Of a DNA stretch of 64,000 bases, positions 25,358-31,856 are shown piece after piece. How positions within the stretch are numbered: position 1 is the stretch's first letter; each line of letters opens with the position of its first letter. The notes under the pieces were generated by a model. It worked only from the letters and a program-made list of their open reading frames with translations, was not told the DNA's origin and made no database searches. Source of the DNA: Corynebacterium lizhenjunii (GTDB lineage Bacteria; Actinomycetota; Actinomycetes; Mycobacteriales; Mycobacteriaceae). The position numbers and the translations under genes are program-made. The DNA lies in NCBI RefSeq assembly GCF_011038655.2, contig NZ_CP064954.1:2232001-2296000 (forward strand), in the 5' to 3' direction.

Positions 25358-26787
25358 CCTGAGGGGGCATCGGCAAGCTGAGGCTGCTCAAGCTTAGGCA
25401 AAGCCACGGTGAAGGTAGAGCCCACGCCCTCCTCGGAGACCAAAGTGATCTCCCCGCCGTGCTGCTCCACGATGGACTTAGTGATGGCCAAGCCCAGGCC
25501 AGAGCCACCAGTATCGCGCGTGCGGGAAGTATCCGCACGGTAGAAGCGCTCAAAAATATGGGAGGCAACATCCGGGCTCATGCCCCGGCCATTATCCGTG
25601 ACATCAATACATACGTGCGTGCCCACCTCGCGCAAATCGATGCTGACCTCCGCGTCCTCGCCGCCGTGGCGTAGACCATTGCTGACCAAGTTCAACAACA
25701 CCTGGTGCAAACGGTCCGGGTCGCCATTAACCAACGGGATTCCCTTGGACTGATTGTGAACCTCCACCTTGCGGCCCGGAAAAGCCGCCCGAGCAGAGGA
25801 ACCAGCAGACAGCGCCAACTCCAAAAGGTCTACCGTGCGCAACTCCAGGCGATTGCCCTCCGCGCGAGTCAGCGCCAACAAGTCCTCTACCAGCAACGAC
25901 ATGCGGGTAGATTCCTCATTGACCTTCTCTAACACGCGGTCCACATCATCCGTAGCGCCCGAACGGTACAGCTCCGTGTAACCGCGCAAACTAGTCAGCG
26001 GAGTGCGCAGCTCATGCGAAGCATCCCCGACAAAGCGGCGCATCTGCTCCTCCTTATTCTGCGCAGTCTCCACCGAACGCTGAATCTGCGCCAACATGCC
26101 GTTAAGCGCCTGGGACAACTCGCCCACCTCCGTGCGGGCGTCCCACTTAGGCACACGTTTGTCCAGGTTGCCAGCCGCGATTTCCGATGCCGTCTTTTCC
26201 ACCACCTGCAAAGGGCGCAAGGCCCGCTGGATACCCCAATAGCTGACCAAGCTGATAATGACCAACACGGCGAAAGAAATGAGCATCTGGATAGCCGCCA
26301 GGCCACGCAGCTGGTTATTCTCACGCTCCACCCGCTTGGCCACCACAATGACAGTGCCGCCGTATTCAGTGGCAATCGCGCGCCACTGGGGGCTGTTCTT
26401 AGGCGAGGTGGCGCGGGTGCCATCCACCGGGGTGGCGTCCACCGTCTGCGGCGGGCCGTCGATGACCAAGTCCTCCACCTTCGGCACCGCCGACGGCTCC
26501 AAGTTGAAGTACTGCTCGCGGCCATTGGGCTGAAAACTAATCAGGGAGTACTCACTGGGCGGGTGGCGGGCGTTATCATCGCCCAACAACTCCTCATTGC
26601 GCGCCCAACCATTGACCGCGGCGCGCAGATCCTTATCCACCTGGCCATAGACAGTCTCCCGCATGATGGTGTTTACCGCCAGCGAGCTAATGCCCAAACC
26701 CAACGCAGATACCACCACCACCATGACCATCAAACTCACGCGCAGCGGCACTGACGTAGCCAGCCCCGAAGTCAAGCGGGAATGCAT
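25351..26787 (-). CDS. phoS: Sensor histidine kinase (PhoS-like)
   Basis: A 478-aa kinase. TM1 (near 15-40), an extracellular domain of about 120 residues, TM2 (MLISFAVLVIISLVSYWGI), HAMP (RALRPLQVVEKTASEIAAGN), H-box SHELRTPLTSL with the phosphorylated His, N-box LLNLVSNGLRHGG, and G boxes DNGRGM and GGSGLGLAI. It follows the response regulator by 3 bp. Its resemblance to C. glutamicum PhoRS, which controls phosphate starvation genes, is judged from the regulator sequence and the purD-HIT-kinase order, not from an alignment. The last residues (QLADAPSG) are encoded by the dispersed GCATCGGCAAGCT motif. Confidence 0.85.
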   Translation of the reverse strand: MHSRLTSGLATSVPLRVSLMVMVVVVSALGLGISSLAVNTIMRETVYGQVDKDLRAAVNGWARNEELLGDDNARHPPSEYSLISFQPNGREQYFNLEPSAVPKVEDLVIDGPPQTVDATPVDGTRATSPKNSPQWRAIATEYGGTVIVVAKRVERENNQLRGLAAIQMLISFAVLVIISLVSYWGIQRALRPLQVVEKTASEIAAGNLDKRVPKWDARTEVGELSQALNGMLAQIQRSVETAQNKEEQMRRFVGDASHELRTPLTSLRGYTELYRSGATDDVDRVLEKVNEESTRMSLLVEDLLALTRAEGNRLELRTVDLLELALSAGSSARAAFPGRKVEVHNQSKGIPLVNGDPDRLHQVLLNLVSNGLRHGGEDAEVSIDLREVGTHVCIDVTDNGRGMSPDVASHIFERFYRADTSRTRDTGGSGLGLAITKSIVEQHGGEITLVSEEGVGSTFTVALPKLEQPQLADAPSGP

Positions 26788-26790
26788 AAG

Positions 26791-27492
26791 CTAACTGCGC
26801 GGCTTTCGCAACACATAGCCCACGCCGCGCACCGTATGAATCAGCTGGGTCTCCCCCGTATCAATCTTGCGGCGCAGATAAGAAATATAGGACTCCACCA
26901 CGTTGCCGTCACCACCAAAGTCGTAGTGCCACACGTTATCCAAGATCTTTGCCTTCGACAGCACCACCTCCTTGTTCTGCATGAGGTAGCGCAAGAGGTT
27001 GAACTCCGTGGGCGAGAGATCAATGATCTCACCAGCCTTGGTGACCTCATGGGTGTCATCATTCAGCGTCAAATCCGCATACGTCATGGTGGCGTCCGCG
27101 CGGCCATCATCTGCCAGCTGGCCACGGCGCAAAATCACCCGCAGCCTGGTAATGACCTCCTCCAGACTGAAAGGCTTAGTCACATAGTCATCCGCCCCAA
27201 TAGTGAGCCCATGTATACGCTGGTCCACACTATCCTTAGCCGTCAAAAACAGCACCGGGCCATCCAAGCCCTCCTGACGCAACTTGGTCAGCAGCTCAAA
27301 GCCGTCCATGCCGGGCATCATCACATCCAAAATGTAGGCGTCCGGGTTAATCTCCCGGGCAACCCGCAAAGCCTCATTACCCGAACCAGCCGTATGCACC
27401 TCGAAGCCCTGAAACTTCAAGGACACCGTGAGCAACTCGACGATATTGGGCTCATCATCAACTACTAGGACAGTGACGTCTTTTTCTTCCAC
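26791..27492 (-). CDS. phoR: OmpR/PhoB-type response regulator (PhoR-like)
   Basis: A 233-aa regulator. The receiver domain has acidic pocket DDE (VLVVDDEPN), phosphorylation site in YILDVMMPGMDGFELL, and switch lysine in YVTKPFSLEEVI. The winged-helix DNA-binding domain has SPTEFNLLRYLM, GGDGNVVESYISYLRRK and HTVRGVGYVLRKPRS. The start is GTG at 27492 after AAGGAAGG. Operon with the kinase. The sequence is very like C. glutamicum PhoR as I recall it; the specific name is inference. Confidence 0.85.
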   Translation of the reverse strand: MEEKDVTVLVVDDEPNIVELLTVSLKFQGFEVHTAGSGNEALRVAREINPDAYILDVMMPGMDGFELLTKLRQEGLDGPVLFLTAKDSVDQRIHGLTIGADDYVTKPFSLEEVITRLRVILRRGQLADDGRADATMTYADLTLNDDTHEVTKAGEIIDLSPTEFNLLRYLMQNKEVVLSKAKILDNVWHYDFGGDGNVVESYISYLRRKIDTGETQLIHTVRGVGYVLRKPRS

Positions 27493-27673
27493 CAGAAAGC
27501 CTTCCTTGGTATGGGTTGGGGGTTATGGGTTTTGGGGTTAAAGGGCTAAACAACTTCAATTACAAGGCAGTATGCCATCTAGCCTATAGGAGGTTCTTCC
27601 CAGAAGCTGTCAGAATGCTGTGAAGGGGCGGCTGGGGCGCACGAAAGAGCACACGGAAGCGGGCGTAAACAAA

Positions 27674-27703
27674 AATGAACAAACATCATTAGAATAGTCA
27701 GCC
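27674..27703 (+). promoter_or_regulatory. Candidate promoter/operator of the DHA2 efflux gene
   Basis: The inverted repeat AATGA-N7-TCATT (27674-27690) overlaps a -10-like TAGAAT at 27690-27695, eight bases before the ATG at 27704. The leader would be very short. A TetR-type repressor often binds such sites, but none is encoded next door. The rest of 27493-27673 holds the divergent phoR promoter and nothing else I can identify. Confidence 0.35.
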
Positions 27704-29137
27704 ATGAGAACCCACCGATGGACTTTCTTCGCGGTCATTTCCATTGGCCTGCTGATGATTGGCCTTGATAATTCTATTTTGTATACCGCGCTGCCTACCT
27801 TAGCGACCGAGCTGGACGCCTCTGATACTGAGCAGCTGTGGATTATCAACGCATATGCACTGGTACTGGCCGGACTACTGCTAGGCACCGGCACGCTGGG
27901 CGACAAGGTGGGCCACCGACGCATGTTCCTGGTGGGTCTCGCGATTTTTGGTCTATCTTCCTTGGCGGCGGCCTTTGCGCCTTCGGCATGGCTATTGGTC
28001 GCCGCACGCGCCTTCCTGGGTCTGGGCGCCGCGGTGATGATGCCCGCGACGCTGGCTTTGATCAGGCATACCTTTCCCGATGAAGTCGAGCGCAACACCG
28101 CCATCGGCATCTGGGGTTCCGTGGCAGTCACCGGTGCGGCGGCCGGGCCGACCGTCGGCGGGTTTTTGCTAGAACACTTTTGGTGGGGATCGATATTCCT
28201 TATCAACGTTCCGATTGTCGCCGTGGCCTTTCTGCTGACCTTGTGGCTGGCGCCGCCCAACCAGCCGAACCCAGACAAGCACTGGGACCTGCCGTCGGCA
28301 CTATACGCACTGGTAACACTGACTGCCCTGGTGATGGTGATTAAATCCACCGCCAGTGCGCACTACGGCACCGCGGCAATCACACTGGGAGTGACCGTGG
28401 TGGGCGCGGTCGTTTTTGCGCTGCGGCAACGCAAACTGGACGATCCTCTGCTGGCGTTTGAGATCTTCCGTTCCCGGATTTTCAGCGGCGGCGTGCTGGC
28501 AGCCGGCGGGGCCATGTTCGGCCTCGCCAGCCTGGAGATGTCTACCACCCAGAAGCTACAACTGGTAGACCAATTCACTCCCCTGGAGGCAGGCCTAGTG
28601 ATCTCCGCCATGGCTATCGCGGCCCTGCCCACCTCCGTCCTGGGCGGCGCTGTGCTGCACAAAGTTGGCTTCCTGCCGCTGATTAGCGGCGGATTCCTGT
28701 TGATGACGGTATCCGCCGCCACCGTCTGGTGGGCCGGCGGGCGGGATAGTTTCACTGTCTTCGTCGTGGCGATGATCCTCGGCGGGCTGGGCGCGGGCCT
28801 GGTAATGTCCGTGTCCTCCACCGCGATTATCGGCGGCGCTCCCCTCCACCGCACCGGCATGGCCGCCGGCGTGGAAGAAGTTTCCTACGAGTTCGGAACC
28901 TTGCTGGCCATCGCCATCACCGGCTCTCTGGTGCCTTTCTTCATGGCACGCCACACTGACCTGTCCACCGATGCCCTCCACCAGCCCGACCTCCACAGCC
29001 TCGCCGCCCCCGCCTACAACAGCGGTTACCTGACCACCATCGGCCTCATGGCGCTGGTGCTGCTGACCATCACCGTGATTACCGTCTGGTGTTTCCGCGA
29101 CAACCCCAAGTCCGGATCACACGCGGTGGTGCACTAG
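27704..29137 (+). CDS. DHA2-family MFS drug efflux transporter (14 TM)
   Basis: A 477-aa proton-coupled exporter resembling SmvA/QacA-type pumps. The DHA2 start motif IGLDNSILYTALPTLATEL in TM1, the loop motif LGDKVGHRRMFL, and GAAAGPTVGGFLLEHFWW (motif C) are visible, with about fourteen hydrophobic segments. Substrate cannot be told; quaternary ammonium compounds or dyes are common for the group. No ribosome binding site is obvious upstream. Confidence 0.88.
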   Translation: MRTHRWTFFAVISIGLLMIGLDNSILYTALPTLATELDASDTEQLWIINAYALVLAGLLLGTGTLGDKVGHRRMFLVGLAIFGLSSLAAAFAPSAWLLVAARAFLGLGAAVMMPATLALIRHTFPDEVERNTAIGIWGSVAVTGAAAGPTVGGFLLEHFWWGSIFLINVPIVAVAFLLTLWLAPPNQPNPDKHWDLPSALYALVTLTALVMVIKSTASAHYGTAAITLGVTVVGAVVFALRQRKLDDPLLAFEIFRSRIFSGGVLAAGGAMFGLASLEMSTTQKLQLVDQFTPLEAGLVISAMAIAALPTSVLGGAVLHKVGFLPLISGGFLLMTVSAATVWWAGGRDSFTVFVVAMILGGLGAGLVMSVSSTAIIGGAPLHRTGMAAGVEEVSYEFGTLLAIAITGSLVPFFMARHTDLSTDALHQPDLHSLAAPAYNSGYLTTIGLMALVLLTITVITVWCFRDNPKSGSHAVVH

Positions 29138-29245
29138 TAAACGGGAGCTAGCCAGTGGCCGGGACGCCTAGGATGATTGGCCTAGACACCCCGGCGCATT
29201 GACGGGATGCTGTTCTTACCTTCGGGGACTATCGTTCTTCCGCCG

Positions 29246-29310
29246 ATGCGTAGCCCCTCTTCCTCCATGCGTAGCCCCTCCTCCTTAATACATAGCCCCT
29301 CTTCCCTAAC
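29246..29310. repeat. 21-22-bp tandem repeat, 3 copies
   Basis: ATGCGTAGCCCCTCTTCCTCC, ATGCGTAGCCCCTCCTCC with TTAA, and TACATAGCCCCTCTTCCC follow one another just upstream of the first unit of the right peptide array. The rest of 29138-29324 shows no gene. Confidence 0.75.
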
Positions 29311-29324
29311 GCGCGGGCAACCGG

Positions 29325-29518
29325 TAGAGTGTTGGGTGGTTCACAAACACGATTGACTCGGGGGTCCTCGGATTAGCCGTTAGGCAACCACGACGCTCGG
29401 GAAAAGAAATGGATGTGACTTCCTCGTCGGTGCGCGCCAAAGCCCGCGCCAACGTGGGCTAACTCCCGCGCTCCAAACGGGCGAGGGACCAACCCCTCCG
29501 AACGAAGGGAGGTGTGTA
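29325..29518 (+). promoter_or_regulatory. Promoter and structured leader of right-array copy 1, with 17-codon uORF
   Basis: -10-like TAGAGT at 29325-29330; RNA start probably near 29338. A small hairpin GCC-GTTA-GGC precedes an open frame 29409-29462 encoding MDVTSSSVRAKARANVG. Downstream are the stems GCCCGCG/CGTGGGC (loop CCAA), CGCTC/GGGCG, and CCCTCC-GAACGAA-GGGAGG; the last covers the peptide's ribosome binding site. Confidence 0.6.
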
Positions 29519-29683
29519 ATGGGCAAACACTCACTGAGCAAGCGCCCTAAGCGCACACCCGGTCGCGGAAAAGAGAACTCCACTGCCAGCTGGGATGCCA
29601 TCCTTGAGCTGGTCAGCGGAGTAATCTACTTCGCGGCTGCGATGGTGGACTTGATTAGTGCCATCATCCACCTGGGCCGCTAG
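29519..29683 (+). CDS. 54-aa cationic/amphipathic peptide, right array copy 1
   Basis: ATG 29519 after GGGAGGTGTGTA. The product begins MGKHSLSKRPKRTPGRGKEN (eight Lys/Arg), then a helix SWDAILELVSGVIYFAAAMV and DLISAIIHLGR. Polar residues D26, E30, S33, Y37, D44, S47 and H51 fall on one helix face. It lines up without gaps with the left-array peptides (same 54-residue length; MGKHS, PGR, S33, G53 kept). No signal peptide, cysteine or sorting signal. Function unknown: surface-active or porin-like peptide, bacteriocin, or type I-like toxin are all open. Confidence 0.82.
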   Translation: MGKHSLSKRPKRTPGRGKENSTASWDAILELVSGVIYFAAAMVDLISAIIHLGR

Positions 29684-29688
29684 GCCCA

Positions 29689-29726
29689 AGCGTCCTCAGC
29701 CGAAATCTACGGAGGCTGGGGACGCT
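29689..29726 (+). terminator. 3' hairpin of right-array copy 1
   Basis: AGCGTCCTCAGCC pairs with GGCTGGGGACGCT (one T-G pair), 12-base loop, 5 bp after the stop codon. CCATTTCC follows; no strong T run. Confidence 0.65.
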
Positions 29727-29891
29727 CCATTTCCAGCTTGCCCGCGCAAACGGCCAAACTGTTGCCCACAGTCTAGCACCACCAGCCAACAGCGCAACCC
29801 CCAAATTCTCGGTCAGAGAGACCTGCTCAAGACTAAAACCTCACCCTTCGCAGGGGGCCTAAAAGTCCTTCCCGCCGACACAATCAACAGG

Positions 29892-30083
29892 TATAGTGTT
29901 GGGTGGTTCACAAACATGCTTGACTCGGGGGTCCTCGGACTAACCGCAAGGTAACCACGGTGCTCGGGAAAAAATGGATGTGACTTCCTCGTCGGTGCGC
30001 GCCAAAGCCCGCGCCAACGTGGGCTGACTCCCGCGCTCCAAACGGGCGAGGGACCAACCCCTCCGAACGAAGGGAGGTGTGTA
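29892..30083 (+). promoter_or_regulatory. Promoter and structured leader of right-array copy 2, with uORF
   Basis: TATAGT at 29892-29897; RNA start probably near 29905. The small stem is ACC-GCAA-GGT, a base-pair change that keeps pairing compared with copy 1. The uORF at 29974-30027 encodes the same 17 residues but ends in TGA. SD-hiding hairpin as in copy 1. Confidence 0.6.
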
Positions 30084-30248
30084 ATGGGCAAACACTCACT
30101 GAGCAAACGCCCTAAGCGCACACCCGGTCGCGGAAAAGAAAACTCCACCCTCAGCTGGACACTCAAACTTCAGCTGACGGGCGGAGTAATCTACTTCGCG
30201 GCTGCAATCGTGGAGTTAGTAACTGCACTGCTCCACCTGGGCCGCTAG
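30084..30248 (+). CDS. 54-aa cationic/amphipathic peptide, right array copy 2
   Basis: ATG 30084 after GGGAGGTGTGTA. First 22 residues identical to copy 1. The centre reads LSWTLKLQLTGGVIYFAAA, then IVELVTALLHLGR. The most divergent centre of the right array; K28 and Q30 replace the acidic residues of other copies, so net charge is higher. Helix polar spacing is kept. Confidence 0.82.
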   Translation: MGKHSLSKRPKRTPGRGKENSTLSWTLKLQLTGGVIYFAAAIVELVTALLHLGR

Positions 30249-30253
30249 GCCCA

Positions 30254-30291
30254 GATATCCTCAGCCGAACTACCACGTGGCTGGGGATATC
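30254..30291 (+). terminator. 3' hairpin of right-array copy 2 (compensated stem)
   Basis: GATATCCTCAGCC pairs with GGCTGGGGATATC. The outer four pairs differ from copies 1, 3 and 4 on both strands together, while the inner pairs are the same. This is direct evidence that the RNA pairing matters. Confidence 0.7.
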
Positions 30292-30455
30292 CCATTTCCA
30301 GCCTGCCCGCACAAACGGCCAAACTGTTGCCCCACAGTCTAGCACCAACAACCAACAGCGCAACCCCCCCCAAATTCCCAGCAACCCCTACTAGAGGTCG
30401 GAACTTCGCCTTTCGTCGAGCCTTTGGCTCCCTTCCCTCGCTGCCGAACAACGAG

Positions 30456-30650
30456 TATAGTGTTGGGTGGTTCACAAACACGATTGACTCGGGGGTCCTC
30501 GGACTAGCCGCAAGGTAACCACGACGCTCGGGACAAGAAGATGGATGTGACTTCCTCGTCGGTGCGCGCCAAAGCCCGCGCCAACGTGGGCTAACTCCCG
30601 CGCTCCAAACGGGCGAGGGACCAACCCCTCCGAACGAAGGGAGGTGTGTA
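30456..30650 (+). promoter_or_regulatory. Promoter and structured leader of right-array copy 3, with uORF
   Basis: TATAGT at 30456-30461; start near 30469; small stem GCC-GCAA-GGT (G-T closing pair); uORF 30541-30594. The region upstream of the promoter differs from the other units (CTTTCGTCGAGCCTTTGGCT). Confidence 0.6.
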
Positions 30651-30815
30651 ATGGGCAAACACTCACTGAGCAAACGCCCTAAGCGCACACCCGGTCGCGG
30701 AAAAGAGAACTCCACTGCCAGCTGGGACACCATCCTAACGCTGGTCAGCGGAGCAATCTACTTCGCGGCCGCACTGGTGGACTTGATTACAGCCATAGTC
30801 CACACGGGCCGCTAG
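30651..30815 (+). CDS. 54-aa cationic/amphipathic peptide, right array copy 3
   Basis: ATG 30651 after GGGAGGTGTGTA. Residues 1-26 as in copy 1; the centre TILTLVSGAIYFAAALVDLI is followed by TAIVHTGR. The HTG end resembles the left-array peptides more than copies 1 and 2 do. Function unknown. Confidence 0.82.
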   Translation: MGKHSLSKRPKRTPGRGKENSTASWDTILTLVSGAIYFAAALVDLITAIVHTGR

Positions 30816-30820
30816 GCCCA

Positions 30821-30858
30821 AGCGTCCTCAGCCGAAATCTGCGGAGGCTGGGGACGCT
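30821..30858 (+). terminator. 3' hairpin of right-array copy 3
   Basis: AGCGTCCTCAGCC/GGCTGGGGACGCT with loop GAAATCTGCGGA, 5 bp after the stop codon. Confidence 0.65.
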
Positions 30859-31020
30859 CCATTTTCCAGCCTGCCCGCACAAACGGCCAAACTGTTGCCC
30901 CTCAGTCTAGCACCACCAGCCAACAGCGCAACCCCCAAATTCTCGGTCAGACCTGCTCAAGACTAGAACCGCACCCTTCGCAGGAGCCTAAAAGCCCTTC
31001 CCGCTGGCGCAATCAACAGG

Positions 31021-31211
31021 TATAGTGTTGGGTGGTTCACAAACACGATTGACTCGGGGGTCCGCGGACTAACCGCAAGGTAACCACGACGCTCGGGACA
31101 AATGGATGTGACTTCCTCGTCGGTGCGCGCCAAAGCCCGCGCCAACGTGGGCTAACTCCCGCGCTCCAAACGGGCGAGGGACCAACCCCTCCGAACGAAG
31201 GGAGGTGTGTA
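31021..31211 (+). promoter_or_regulatory. Promoter and structured leader of right-array copy 4, with uORF
   Basis: TATAGT at 31021-31026; start near 31034; small stem ACC-GCAA-GGT; uORF 31102-31155; SD-hiding hairpin as in the other copies. Confidence 0.6.
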
Positions 31212-31376
31212 ATGGGCAAACACTCACTGAGCAAGCGCCCTAAGCGCACACCCGGTCGCGGAAAAGAAAACTCCACTGCCAGCCGGATTGCCGTCCTTGA
31301 GCTGGTCAGCGGAGTTATAATTCTCGCGGCCGCACTGGTGGACTTGGTTACAGCCATAGTCCACACGGGCCACTAG
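31212..31376 (+). CDS. 54-aa cationic/amphipathic peptide, right array copy 4
   Basis: ATG 31212 after GGGAGGTGTGTA. Residues 1-24 as in copy 1; the centre RIAVLELVSGVIILAAALVD lacks the Trp25 and Tyr37 of the other right copies. It ends LVTAIVHTGH, with the same terminal HTGH as left copy A. Function unknown. Confidence 0.82.
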   Translation: MGKHSLSKRPKRTPGRGKENSTASRIAVLELVSGVIILAAALVDLVTAIVHTGH

Positions 31377-31381
31377 GCCCA

Positions 31382-31419
31382 AGCGTCCTCAGCTGAAATC
31401 TACGGAGGCTGGGGACGCT
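31382..31419 (+). terminator. 3' hairpin of right-array copy 4
   Basis: AGCGTCCTCAGCT/GGCTGGGGACGCT, loop GAAATCTACGGA, with one extra G-T pair at the loop end compared with copy 1. Confidence 0.65.
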
Positions 31420-31522
31420 CCATTTCCAGCCTGCCCGCGCAAGCGGCCAAACTGTTGTCCCACAGTCTAGCACCAACAACCAACAGCGCAACCGAAGCTG
31501 CCCCAGGTCGATAGGACAAGCC

Positions 31523-31645
31523 CTACTTGTATAAGTCGCGGGATAGTTTCGTATCCAGGTGACCCGCCGCCGGTTGCGTTTTCCCAGGTCGCATTGCGGG
31601 TTCGCGGCTACTTGTATAAGTCGCCGGGTAGTTTCGTATCCAGGT
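31523..31645 (+). repeat. Paired 38-bp repeat, 85-bp period (locus 1)
   Basis: Two copies of CTACTTGTATAAGTCGCGGG plus (A)TAGTTTCGTATCCAGGT lie at 31523-31560 and 31608-31645. The 47-bp spacer holds GTTTTCCCAGGTCGC exactly 17 bases after the first copy and 15 before the second. The same layout, spacing and core sequences occur in inverted orientation at 60636-60758. No gene overlaps it. Confidence 0.85.
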
Positions 31646-31730
31646 ATCGCGTGGGGCGGATGGTACTAGACACCAGATGCTTCAGCCTGGCATCTCGCCT
31701 TACGACGCACGCCGCGCCGTTTCGATGCAG

Positions 31731-31791
31731 CGCACCCTCCTTGTCTAATTCGCCAGACAGAGGCTATGGAATTAGCGCCAAGGAGGGTGCG
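31731..31791 (+). other. Long perfect hairpin in intergenic region
   Basis: CGCACCCTCCTTG (31731-31743) pairs perfectly with CAAGGAGGGTGCG (31779-31791), and inside it AATTC pairs with GAATT. The hairpin lies between the right peptide array and the convergent OPT gene. No T run follows on either side, so it may be a terminator without tail, an RNA structure, or the end of a lost mobile element. The rest of 31420-31856 shows no gene. Confidence 0.7.
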
Positions 31792-31856
31792 AGGGCCAGC
31801 AACAAGATCCCGCAGGGTAAGACCAAAGTAGTCAAACCCCGAACGGGCGTGGGAGG

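Larger units (their letters stand above)
29320..31480 (+). repeat. Tandem array of about 565-bp peptide-gene units (4 copies)
   Basis: Peptide genes start at 29519, 30084, 30651 and 31212 (periods 565, 567, 561). Each unit has TATAGT or TAGAGT, TGTTGGGTGGTTCACAAACA, a leader of about 180 nt, a 54-codon gene, a 3' hairpin and a tail CCATTTCCAGC...CGGCCAAACTGTTGCC. Spacers between units also share blocks (CCCCCAAATTCTCGGTCAG, CCCTTCGCAGG). The array is the plus-strand counterpart of the one at 1.5-3.1 kb. Confidence 0.85.

Noticed and set aside
29380..30733. Minus-strand frames repeated in the right array (VEFSFPRPGVRLGRLL...)
   Set aside because: Shadow of the peptide genes and leaders; no binding site, and not conserved in the left array.
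1618..31376. Identification of the peptides as PorA/PorH porins or phenol-soluble modulins
   Set aside because: The helix is of the right kind, but the long cationic N-terminus and lack of sequence similarity do not support naming either family.
31523..31645. CRISPR array
   Set aside because: Only two repeats per locus, the spacers share a 15-bp core at fixed position, and no cas genes are present.
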